Source: Symsagittifera roscoffensis
Lineage: Eukaryota; Xenacoelomorpha; Acoela; Convolutidae
NCBI RefSeq assembly: GCF_963678635.1
Contig: NC_087066.1
Location: forward strand, 39,577,223-39,641,222
DNA length: 64,000 nt
Direction of reading: 5' to 3'
The translations under genes were made by a program, and so were the position numbers. Under the pieces are notes generated by a model. It saw only the letters and a list, made by a program, of their open reading frames with translations, was not told the DNA's origin and ran no database searches. Shown here piece after piece: positions 35,301 through 44,807 of this stretch (position 1 is the stretch's first letter; each line of letters begins with the position of its first letter).

Positions 35301-38300
35301 GAGACTGGACTGTACAATTGAGTCGTTCGGATGGACTGATCGCATGAAAGGTACACGCTATAAGGTTACATAGCCGAATACTCAGATAGACGATAAAATA
35401 CCTTAACCTGGATAGTCGAATGCTTAGCAAATACAAACAAAAATTCATAAGAAGTATAGTTTTTGTTGTAATTTGTTTTGTAATTTTTATTCTAAGTTTT
35501 CGGCTATCTGGAAACAAGACTTACTTCGGCTATCCGCTTATCCGCTAATGTTTACTCAAAATGTACACTAGTGTACAAAATAAACGCAGTTTAAATAGTT
35601 TTTCAAGGTCTATTTAAACCATTTATAAAATGTAACCTAAATCTTTCACTAATGGAGATCAAAGAATTGCGTAGTGCACCGTCCCTTCTGTGTTTACACT
35701 TGAGAGAGTAAGTGTCCTGATATCGGGAGCTTTTTTAATCGTCAAGACCTTTTCTTAGAAATCTGCATTAAATGCATTTTCTACATGCTGACTATCTTGA
35801 CATGCAGACCAGTGCTCATTTTCACAAAAATTCAAGTATACTTTCCTCATTTTATGTTGTAATTAGATTTTCAAAATGAATTTTAGAAATAAATGTTCAT
35901 GATTTTGTTTCAGATGTGTGGTTTTTGTCCTAACTTTGGTCCGTTAGTCTCCGTTTATGTTCAGACCATTTGAAAAATGGAGAGGAATTTTGTATTCGGG
36001 TGTGTTTTAGTTTTTTATTTCTTTTGTTTTCCACGCAAAATCAGGTACCACAAATACTCATCGGACAGTGTCGAGTGATATATCATATCAAAGCCCTTTC
36101 AGTCGTGATTCGAACGACATTATGTGGCAAAAATTTCCTCAGTGTCGAGAAAAACCTGTTTGAATTTTTTGATTTTTGGTCTAATTTCTAGCGAATAAGG
36201 TGAGCGAACAGGCTTAAAATAGGACCTATATTAGCTTATTAATGCTGAATTTAAAGCCATGAAAACTTAGTTTTACTCAAGTAAAGTTAATTTTTGGAAT
36301 TTGTTTGCGTTATTTCGGGAATCAAAAACTTCAAAATTCAAAAAAGATCTGCAAAATTTGATAAAGTTATGTGATTTTTTATTTTTTTGTTCATTTTTCT
36401 ACAAAAGCTGTTTTCTTATTGTCTATTATATTATGAGTGTAGAATGTCTAATTTCAAAACAAAAATTTTTTGTTTTTATCAAGACTATAGTCGAAACGTT
36501 TTGTGCTACTTGCACGTTAGCCGACTATCTTTGTTTTTAGTGCGGTTTCCCATGCACGAGTTTTTTTCGATTTAAACAGCATATGTTATTTTGTTGAAGT
36601 CACCTCATATTGGGTACAATTGAAGGAAAAGTAGTTTTGAATGCTTTTGTCCATTTCAAAAAGGTTGGGTTATAAAAAGAATTTTAGTTTCAAAACTATA
36701 GAGCTCAACTTTTTATGACAAAATTTCGGGGTAAGGGTGGTCGACACAAGTTTTGTTGGCGTAGTTGCCGCACGCTGAACGAGCGCCCAAGCTTTTTTTG
36801 AGGACGTTTAATGAACATCACCCGATACAAACCGATGAAATTTTCAAAAAAGCATTGTTTTGCGAGTTTAATCAAGTAATTTTTCAACCTAATTCTTCAT
36901 GTTTTCTTTCTCTTTTTCTTTTCTTTATCTTGTAATGAATGACTTTGTTGTAGCAAGTTGAACTTGCTTTATTATTGAACATTAACAATTCCTGGTTCCT
37001 TCCTACTTAGTCTAGAGGTAACGCGGTTGCCTGTACTCCCAAATGTTTCGGGATCGAGTATGTATGAAATTGTAATTTTTTCTAGGAAAGGTTAATTTTT
37101 TGGATTTTGGTTTGCCTGCTTATTTTTGTTTTACTCAAGTTCCAAAAGATTGAATTTTTAAAATCGATTGAAAAAATTTTTACTACTCGGCTTACGAACT
37201 CGGGGTTTGATTAACTTTTTTAATTTTTTGGTTTTTTTTTCTTTGTACACAAGCATAGCTTGTTTTATAGTTTGAACTATCGTTTTTTTTCCAACCTAAG
37301 TCGTAAATATTGTTGCGATGCAATTGTTACGATAAAATGTGTTTATTTTGAAAGTGTTCATTTTGATCCAGCTATTAAGTACAGCGAATGCTAAGGATAT
37401 TAACACAAACTATTTTATTACAAATAGCACTTAAGCTTCAAGTTATCATTGATCTGTAGCGTAGAGGTAAGGAAGGAGACCAGCAACAAAATAAGATGGC
37501 TCAAACCTGGGCAGGGTCGGGTGTTCAAATTGAACTTTTTCGTATACTAGTTAAAATGCGTCCGCTCTATAAATTGAGGCATGTTAGTGGGTAATTTTTT
37601 TTTCAAATTGACTGGTACTGCTAATGCGTCATAATTGGGTTGCGTCACTTAGCATTTATTTTGATTCATATTTGGTGTGTGTCACTTAAAAAATTTTGTA
37701 GACTCAAAGTTTTTCTCATTTAGTTTTTCCCAGTAGCAATATTGGTCATATTTTTGCTTGTGTATGCGAAGTGCAACTTCGCCTCTGTGTGAAATAATTG
37801 CGGCTCAAGTTTTATCGGCTCAGTGAAAATGTTTTTGGTCGTTTGTGCGGCAAAACCCTCTTTATATAATTCAGGTTGGTTGTGGTGTAAATTTTAATAT
37901 TTAATGAAAGTTAATTCTGGGAAATTTTTGAGTAGTCGGACTATAGTTTGTAGTCTTAGTTGCTAAACCGAGATGTTTTTCTGCACTGTAAACAGTTTTC
38001 TTTGTAGTATGAAGTGTCGTTGATTAGCTACTAGTTTTTTAAATTTACCATCCCTGACCGGTATAATTTGCGTTTTTTTTTTCAGTTAAAAGTGTTATTC
38101 AGCCTTAATGATTTCGACTTATGGCATTTTTTGTCTTCAGTTCTGTTGGCGACTTACTGCTTGTTGGTGGCTCAGTTAACTCTCAAAAAGTACTAGAAGT
38201 CGTTGAATGCGAGTGATTGTATTTCTCGCCTGTTTTCCTGCGATTTAATGTTTTGTATTTCCAAAAAAATTCTTGATTTTTTTTATGACAACATTTTTCT

Positions 38301-39452
38301 TCGGTATTTTTTTTTGTACTCGGATCGATTGGCGTCTTACCACGCGTTGTTGGCTTAATGAATGCTTAAAAAATAATAAAAATTACTTTGATGCTAATGG
38401 TTGTTTCTCGCCCTTTTTCTGAGGTTGAATTTTTCGTATTTCCAAAAAAAAATTTATGACAAGATTTTTTTTTGGTATTTTTTTCGAATCATTTGATGTG
38501 ATGTCTAACCTCATCGAATTTTTTGTATTTCGAAACAAAGATATTTTCAAATTTGTTTTAGACTTAGTTGTTTCCATCTCACTGTCTATTTGTTAGCTTA
38601 AAATGCTACGCTTTCGATGTATCGCAAGTCATGTGAAGCTCAGTGTTGCCTCTTGGTAAAGTTTTTTTAGTTTCTGGATTGAAATTTCTTGAAATTGTCT
38701 CGAAAACGGTTAGTTGGTAAGTTTTATGAAAAAAATCCCGTTCGAAAAATAAAAAGAAAAGTTTTGCGATAATAAGTAACCTTTTCTTGTCTAAAATGTG
38801 TATATTTTTATCAATTTATAGAAACGATGCAATACTGAACTTATTAGTTATTCACATGCAATATTTTTTTTCAGGTCACGTTCCAAAAATCAAGGAAGCT
38901 TTCGAACCTCGACGAGCTGTGTTGTCTGCTGAATCGACAATAGGCATCCCACACCTACTAGCCGCACGAGACGATATCCTGCGCTACTACAAAACTTCCT
39001 CCTCTATACTTCGCAAAAACACAATCAGCAAGCTGAACAAAGTTATGATGGGTTCAGTTCCCGACAGGGGCGGAAGACCTCATGAAACCGCTCCGCCCCC
39101 GGAAGAAATGCCCGCTTTTAAGAAACGAGAAGCCCCACTGCCTGACGCGGGTGGAAGGGGAGGAGGGTTTGGCCAAGGAAGAGGGAGGGGAGGCGCTGGC
39201 GGCCGAGTACAAGACAGAAATTGGCAACAAAGGGGGGACGGAAATCGCGGAGGAGGAGGGGGCTATAATCAGAACCATTATCAACAAGGGGGTTCAGGTG
39301 GATACTACAGTGAAGGAGGAGATGGAGGGGGCGGTGGATACAATAGTCCAGGCGGTGGTTATCGTGGAGGGAGTGGGGGTAGGGGTGGGGGCTATAATAG
39401 CAGACAGAACAGTGGGAGAGGACGAGGAGGGGGCAATCAGTATTACTATTGA
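26335..39452 (+). CDS. FAM98: FAM98 family protein (five coding exons)
   Basis: Exons 26335-26415, 26774-26954, 27251-27481, 35138-35350 and 38875-39452 join in phase through GT-AG introns into 427 codons. Residues 1-27 (LLDSLDDLGYEKP) match the FAM98 N-terminus. Exons 2-4 cover the helical FAM98 domain (RLIIWLTQELQ, GIKPPPKGVTTTQLFTG, REYSIRRQMLLKRLD, ESFGWTDRMK). Exon 5 has PHLLAARDDILRYYKTSSS, KVMMGSVPDRGGRPHE and a Gly/Arg/Tyr-rich RGG tail ending NQYYY, as in FAM98A/B. Vertebrate FAM98B is a subunit of the tRNA-splicing ligase complex (RTCB, DDX1), and FAM98A is bound and methylated by PRMT1; the RGG tail suggests RNA binding. The first acceptor (exon 2) has a weak pyrimidine tract, so that boundary is least certain. 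Intron 3 (7.7 kb) carries the LTR element. Coding looks intact. Confidence 0.93.
27955..28218 (-). repeat. 3' LTR of the Ty3/gypsy-type element
   Basis: 264 bp, TG...CA ends, readily aligned along its length with 33851-34111. The minus-strand polypurine tract GTGGAGAGGAAG (28219-28230) abuts it, marking this as the 3' LTR. Confidence 0.9.
28219..28230 (-). other. Polypurine tract of the LTR element
   Basis: Minus-strand GTGGAGAGGAAG directly before the LTR start, the usual plus-strand primer site in LTR element replication. Confidence 0.75.
28231..29640 (-). pseudogene. 3' part of the element's pol: integrase tail and Pro/Ser-rich region
   Basis: Open minus-strand pieces at 29494-29267, 28875-28660 and 28645-28385 are rich in Pro, Ser and Lys (for example PPKKKKAPEPSKPIKKSG) and end close to the polypurine tract. 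They lie where the integrase C-terminus is expected. I see no envelope-like signal peptide or membrane segment. Frames are interrupted. Confidence 0.55.
29700..30420 (-). pseudogene. Ty3/gypsy integrase (zinc finger and catalytic core), frame-broken
   Basis: The core piece (30125-29844) has the first catalytic aspartate in QLDYTGPLSYGK and the conserved AIDRFSKYPT. A later piece (29.8-29.7 kb) has SDHKDSG and LVE, near the second Asp and Glu. Upstream, in another frame near 30.25-30.15 kb, a His-x3-His then Cys-x2-Cys spacing with WWPRIHRDI marks the HHCC zinc finger. Frame changes and stops separate these parts. Confidence 0.8.
30417..31683 (-). pseudogene. Protease and truncated reverse transcriptase remnants of the LTR element
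   Basis: The frame 31683-31399 contains IDPGSPVSFI, the aspartic-protease active-site region, with Pro in place of the usual Ser/Thr after Asp. The frame 30918-30685 and sequence just upstream carry the start of a gypsy RT (EGHIVKLSKC, then TVVITAMEDGTVKIAMNAKP) but then pass into an unrelated block with no YxDD box. The distance to the integrase finger is too short for a full RT plus RNase H, so an internal deletion is likely. Confidence 0.65.
31825..32500 (-). pseudogene. gag C-terminal part with zinc knuckle
   Basis: The frame 32184-31825 is basic and Ser/Asn-rich and ends with a Cys-x2-Cys-x7-His-x3-Cys knuckle (CYFCGNEFSSNHKAIC), the nucleocapsid motif of Ty3/gypsy gag. The N-terminal gag part lies on the other side of an inserted LINE (near 33.7-33.6 kb). 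Confidence 0.7.
32501..33564. mobile_element. 5'-inverted (twin-primed) LINE inserted in the LTR element
   Basis: The left part (32511 to about 33180) encodes LINE RT palm/thumb on the minus strand (NYLEILAPYLKSKQL, then SVLNYAAPVWAPNL and LHKAYVIDTIAN). The right part (33185-33534) encodes the C-terminus on the plus strand, starting again with LHKAYVIDTVAN and ending in a Cys-x2-Cys-x8-His-x3-Cys finger (CRFCKKEIETVEHVLAC). The stop at 33532-33534 is followed by a short tail ACAACAACAA. Flanks GCGTTCTGTT (32501-32510) and GCGTTGTGTT (33555-33564) match at 9 of 10 bases, a decayed target duplication. The inverted 5' segment meeting the same point of the element is the hallmark of twin priming. 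Confidence 0.85.
33851..34111 (-). repeat. 5' LTR of the Ty3/gypsy-type element
   Basis: 261 bp with TG...CA ends, matching 27955-28218. On the minus strand it is followed directly by TGGCGCAGCCAGCAGTTG, in the position of a tRNA primer-binding site (begins TGG, complementary to a CCA end). Confidence 0.9.
34150..34830. repeat. Dispersed repeat with GGGGCGGAT-type end, copy 2
   Basis: The left end reads CTGGGGCGGATCTAAGATTT with a G run. The right half (34555-34830) repeats the blocks of 21010-21380 (GACCCAAAGGGTC, TTTGCCTGCGGCGCAGAAAA). It lies 40 bases beyond the LTR element, in FAM98 intron 3. Its termini look like an inverted pair of a non-autonomous DNA transposon; the right terminus is degraded. 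Confidence 0.6.
35351..37000. other. FAM98 intron 4, first half, no further gene seen
   Basis: AT-rich intronic DNA with no supportable ORF or clear repeat. Confidence 0.4.
37008..37062 (+). repeat. tRNA-like SINE head
   Basis: A-box-like TAGTCTAGAGGTAACGC and B-box-like GGGATCGAGTA with tRNA-like spacing. No hairpin tail of its own was found before the next SINE-like copy. Confidence 0.5.
37300..37790 (+). mobile_element. tRNA-headed SINE, copy B
   Basis: Similar throughout to 17995-18452. It shares GATCTGTAGCGTAGAGGTAA (A-box region), a degraded B box, ATGCGTCCGCTCTATAAATT and the 3' hairpin GCGAAGTGCAACTTCGC (37766-37782) with CTCTGTGT. It lies in FAM98 intron 4. Confidence 0.7.
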
Positions 39453-39609
39453 GTCTTTAGCCTTATGGGAAAAGTTTTGATTATTGTTGAACTTGAACTT
39501 TAGAACTGTCTCCGTGAACTCCTTTTGTTTTTTTTTCTCTTTCAAACATATGAGAACATATGTTAAATGTGTTGATTATAAATCTATTTATCTTAATTGG
39601 GTTAAGAAA

Positions 39610-39615
39610 AATAAA
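39610..39615 (+). terminator. Polyadenylation signal of FAM98
   Basis: AATAAA 158 bases after the FAM98 stop, followed by a T-rich run. Confidence 0.7.
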
Positions 39616-39659
39616 GCTACTTAGAATTTGTTTTTTTTTTCAGGTATTTCCTCGGTTAA

Positions 39660-40300
39660 ATAAATAACAGATTCACTGATGAAGTGAAATAGTTGAAATG
39701 ACTGATTTATCAATTCAACCTGTCGCACCTGCGAGAGCAAGTGTAGTGTAACTGGCAACTTGAAACATCTTTATAGCCACTTGAAAATAGTTGGAATGAT
39801 ATGAATTCATGAACCAGATTCTCTAACGAATGTAAAGTGCCAAAATTTACAAAATTAAAACTCATAAAATACATTTAGAGTGAAAAAAGTTTCAATAAAA
39901 CAGGCACATAAAGCGACTTTTTTCTGTCGTAAATGGAAAAAAGCCATTGCGTACATTATTATTATTCCGGTGCTGCGGAGAACAATTGTTGGCGTTCAGA
40001 TACGAGGCTACATCACCAACCATGGTAACTCGCTTTCCTCGATGAGGCAATGGTCGCACAAACAAAATTTTCCCCTTTTTTGTTAAAGATAAAAGTCGAT
40101 CTGGTTATCAAAATTTTCCCGATTCTCATTAAAATAAACTTCAGTCGGTCAATTGATAAAGTGCTACAAACACATCAAGTATCCGTTTGCTGATGTCTGT
40201 GGTGGTGATGTCTGTTTGAATTCGGTGGAAATTTTGGTATATATTTCAAAACACAGTTTTATTTAACAGCGTCTATCCCTACTTTAAGGTGGCTAGTGTT
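39660..40300. other. Gene-free stretch
   Basis: No supportable gene. Short open frames here look like chance. Confidence 0.35.
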
Positions 40301-40304
40301 AGTT

Positions 40305-40641
40305 TACAAGCGACCGCGGCGCCAATGAGAAGACGTAAGACTACTGGTTCACAAATCGGAGATTCAAGTCCGGAACATTGGAATAGTTTTTGATGTGGTG
40401 ATAATTTAATAGCAACTGTAGATGCTTTATTGGTAGCTAGTGTTAGTAAATTTTAAGCGATCGTGGCGTAGATGCACGGATGTCAGACTCCTAGTTTCAA
40501 TGCCGGAGGTTCAATTCTGGCACATAACAAAAGTTTGATTTTTCAAGACTGATTTTAACCTTTTATTTTTTTCTTATATCATTGTGTTACTTTTTGCCAT
40601 TTTCTCAAGTGTGTTTGCAAAGTGCTCCTTTGCTTCAGTGT
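40305..40641 (+). mobile_element. Two tRNA-like heads and a hairpin tail (SINE-like)
   Basis: Two heads, each preceded by a GCTAGTGTTAGT-type motif, carry B-box-like GATTCAAGTCCGG (about 40361) and GGTTCAATTCTGG (about 40507). The tail has a decayed hairpin CAAAGTGCTCCTTTGC plus TTCAGTGT (40617-40640). The arrangement looks like a dimeric or partly duplicated SINE. Confidence 0.55.
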
Positions 40642-40796
40642 ATTACGCTAGCTGTAATAATTTCTTTTTATTTGGCTCAAATGATTTCGTCTTTTTGGCT
40701 TGGTCACCGTACTAATCAAGGGTTTGAAAATTGTCAATCCGCCCGTTTGGAATAATTAAAATTTGGCCATATTGATGCGAGATCAACCGTACAGTC

Positions 40797-41080
40797 CCCC
40801 CTCCCCCCAAATTGATTTAGGGGGGAAAATATGGATTTTTCAGGAAATAACTCTAAGAAAAATAAAAATTGATTAAAAATACGTTAGTTTAGCTTATTAA
40901 CAGCGTTCAAACGCAATCACACATAAAAATTGTGGCAACCAATTTTATGAGCGCGTTTGTTCGAAATCCATACATTATGCAGAATAAATTTTCAAATTTA
41001 ATGTGGTTTGGGGGGGGGGGGGGGAATTCTACGGTTGGTCACTTAGTTGTGTGTGAGGGGGGGGGGGGGGGGGGTGCATA
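40797..41080. repeat. Cluster of long C and G runs
   Basis: C-rich CCCCCCTCCCCCC near 40797, then uninterrupted G runs of about 16 (near 41011) and about 17 (near 41058). Such runs can form quadruplexes and are prone to length change. Confidence 0.8.
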
Positions 41081-41329
41081 GATTACGTTTCATCCCTGAT
41101 GTGTTCTAAACCTGCAACATCCTTTTGTGCTTGAAAAATTTTGAATTAACTTTCCGATTCATTTTATTATTTTATTTTTGCTAGATGGTTCAAGTTAATC
41201 GTCCTTTTTTCTCATGTTTAAAAATCAGCACGTCATTTGATGCAAGATATGAGATAATAGTTTGCTTGAGAGTAAAAAATAACAGATGGTTAAATGCATA
41301 ACAAAACACTGATCGCACTGATTCAAGAG

Positions 41330-41655
41330 GGTGGTTGGGTTGCGGACGCCTCACTTCCTCAGAGATTTGAGCAAAAGTGTCCCCCTTGTACTATCTTGAG
41401 ATCTCCATTTTTGGTGAAGGATCCTAAAAAACTTTTTTGAGGGGAGAGCGGGCGCCACATGAACGCGCTTTTTTTTAGTCAAAATTATTCAAAATGTGCC
41501 CAAAAACGCCTTTTTGGCCTTTTTTCAAAATTTTGCCTGCGGCGCAAAAAGTTTGGACCAAACATCTATTTCGTCTACCTAAAAAAAAATCTTAAAAATT
41601 TTTGACTATTTTTTTGAAAATCCCCCCCCCCCCCCTCGAGAAAATCCTAGATTCG
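41330..41655. repeat. Dispersed repeat, copy 3
   Basis: It shares TTTTGCCTGCGGCGC, the CCCCCTTGTACTATCTTGAG block and the end GAGAAAATCCTAGATTCG with copies at 20877-21386 and 34150-34830. A C run precedes the right end. Confidence 0.6.
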
Positions 41656-42319
41656 CTTTTGCGTGTGGTTAAAGCAAACGCAATAATTTTTTTTAAAAGT
41701 TGATGTCGAGTTTTGAGCACGTTTGACATGTTTTCTGTTTTGGGTAAAACTTTGCAGGTTATTTGAAACAAAATTGAATAGCTTACCAACTAGTTAATGT
41801 TTTTGGCTAATTCGGTTTATCTCTAAAACGACTTAAAATTGTAAGCAAAATGTTTTAAAATGATGTCAAAATTTGAATGGCTACTTCTAGCCAATGAAAT
41901 TGAAACAAAATAGTTTCATTTCAAAATATTGAAAAAATGATTTTTGGGCGAAACCCGTGAAAAGATCTTAACTGTGCCTTATGACTAACTGATTGCCCCA
42001 AAGCAGATGAAATGTCTGTCGCCAGCAACGCTGTCTGCTAAAATATCTAGCAAGAGAAATTGTAACAGAAAATAATTGTTTTTGAACACAATAATTAGTT
42101 ATTCCTTTCATAAGAGCAATGCATATATAGCAACACGCACACATTGTTTTATTGATAAATTGAAAAAAAAACGCTTAATTGCCAAGAAACGAATCATTTA
42201 GTTTGTACAAAACTTTCGTTAGAAAAGGAATAGATTTTCTTTTGCTTATTTAGAGCGTTAGCTTATTTTTTTGCTTTTTTCAAGTTCATTTCTCGTAATA
42301 TTATGTTAAATATTTTGAT

Positions 42320-42645
42320 CACATTGATTTGAGTTCCAAGTTGTTTGAAATTCACGAAGATTTCATGAATGGAAAATTCCATATTGAAAAGAAGCTATTA
42401 AGAAGGATTTGTTTTTACCACTCATTTTCAATTTATTTGAAGAAGAGCAAGGTTTGCCATCCTCTTAACAAATAGATTCAAACCAATTTGTTAAAAGGCT
42501 GGTAAATTTTGCTCTCCGATAAGTAAAGTGAAAATAAGTGGTGAAAACAAATACTTATGGATACAGTTGTTTTGAACATGTTTTTTTTCAATCATGAAAT
42601 CTTCGTGAAATTCAAACAGCTTCGAAGTCATATCAACGTGATAGA
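42320..42645. repeat. Imperfect foldback (large inverted repeat)
   Basis: The left arm contains AAATTCACGAAGATTTCATG and GGATTTGTTTTTACCACTCA. The right arm contains their near reverse complements GTGGTGAAAACAAATAC and CATGAAATCTTCGTGAAATT. Complementarity extends outward through ATCACATTGATTTGAGTTCC. It is non-coding and looks like a MITE or foldback element; terminal sequence and target duplication are unclear. Confidence 0.7.
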
Positions 42646-42999
42646 ATATTTGCTATTAGTCAATTTTGAGTTTAAAATTAGACTTTCCGGGCTTACGTCC
42701 AAAGAAGAAAAACGCTTATCATACAATTTTATATACGGAGTTAATGGAAAAACGCTCATCAGACAAGAAGACAATTGCATGAGAAATTGCACTTTTTTTT
42801 TACAATTGAAACGTTTCCGAAAGTTACCTTAAAATGATTTAAAACTATCCAATAAATTGTTTTTATTGCAATTTCACGTAAAAAAATTGTATGATAGAAT
42901 TCTTTCTACAAAAGAAATCTTGAGGTAAAAAATAATTTGCGAAAAAAAAACTTTGCACGCGAGGTTTGATACCTTGTGTCCATGACGTAGTCCAGGCTC

Positions 43000-44800
43000 A
43001 ATTTTTCACCTTTTTTTAAAACACAATTATTTTTTTTCAAACCTGAATTTGTAAAAAAAAACGTGTTTTATTCAACCGCAAAATTTGTATTAGCCATATA
43101 CGAAAAAGTTACCTTTTTAGTATATACTCTTAGTCAAAATACTAATATTAACTTAATATCACTAAAAAGACAATATCACTTAATACAGTTTCTCTGAGTG
43201 GTAACTGCTACTGACACTCTGGGATTTCGTATGATAAAAACTCTCGGCTTTCGTGATTTTGGTTAAACACATAATTTTGAAACAACGTTTTTAAGCATTT
43301 TCATATATGGAAAAAACGCCTGCACTTCAAATTTTTAGAGTATGGAAAAAAATTTTCATACAATTTCATAGCATAAAAAATGCTGTTGCCATTTTACACA
43401 ATTTTTGTTAAAAAGATATGGCAAAAGTTGATTATTTATTCTAGAATTTGGCAAAAAACGCTTGTTATGAAATTTCATAGCATGGAAAAAATGCTGATTT
43501 CTCTTTTTTCAGACGATATCTTCTGGTCTATGAAATTTTTTGAAATTGTGTGACAAGCAATTTTTTTCTAGTATGAAATTGTTTGTCAAGCATTTTTTGT
43601 CAGTCTTTTTTGGGTTGTCATTAAAAAAAGGTTTTGTGTTCTCGTAGATGACATTATGGTATAAAAACTTATATTAAATATATATTTAAAAAATTCTGGC
43701 TAATATCAACCGATTGGATTTCAGTTCAAGTGTGACGGATTGGAAATATACAGCGGCCAAAATCGGTTCTTTAAACCACGCTTTCTTTTTTTGGCTACCA
43801 CAATGAAAACAAAGGAGTTGATTGCCCATACTGAAAAAAAACAGCAGTGCCAATAATAATAATGCCCTTTTTCAAGATGTGTTCTTCTGTAATGTGTTTT
43901 TGCCCATCTTTTCAATCTCTCGTGCCCGTGATTAAACTGGATGGTCAAACCAGCATATTAATAAATCTAAGGTACGCTAGTACCAACCACACAATTTTTT
44001 GAAACAAATTAGAAACAAATTTTTGAAACGCCCAATTTCAATTTTTGAGCGCTTAAGTAAATAATTTGATTACTTTTTAGCGAAATCGGTGGTTCATTTT
44101 ACTTGTTGCGCTCAAAAAACAGTATTTCAACATCTTGAACTGAAACTAAAATGCTTCAATCCAATTAGGTAGAATAAGCCACTCAAATTTCAGCGAAATA
44201 TCAAAATATTTGTCCAAAACTTCAAGTCGAAGTATAAATAAGCCAAATTCGTCAAAATTTTAGAATATTTGTCAAGCTGTGCAAATTTATTTCAATCAAG
44301 ATGCAAATTTTTGGCTAGACCAGATCAAAAAAAATAGCTCCAGGACAAATACCTACCGTCACATCCAGCAGATAATGAATGGGCCTTGTTAAAAAATAGC
44401 CAAAGCATCGCGTTTGCATTAACCAAGCCAATCAGTGTGCTCAGTATTTTGGTTTATTCATTTATTCACTGAATAATACAAAAATGGCAAAACCAAGACA
44501 TTTAGGCGAAATAAGTAAATAGACTAAATTGGTTGTATGTATTTTGCTCAGTTAAGGTAAATTGTTCTCATCATCACGGTACTTGTTAGTCTCTATTGAA
44601 TATTTTCGACTTACTACCATGAAATCTGGATGTTATTCAGTTTTCTCAGTACTTATAAGAGCCAGGGCCCATTTGTAATGAAAGCACGATTTTCCTAACA
44701 ACAAATAAATTAAAATTTACAGCCGATCCTAGCAGTTCGACTTGGCTGACTTTTGCCGCAGAAAGGAGGACACGCTTGGCTGTCCAGATTTACTCAGCCC
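43000..44800. other. Gene-free stretch with a weak internal repeat
   Basis: No supportable gene. The motif ATTTCATAGCATGGAAAAAA and relatives recur about four times between 43310 and 43580. The sequence from 44690 leads into the satellite. Confidence 0.4.
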
Positions 44801-44807
44801 TGCTGAA

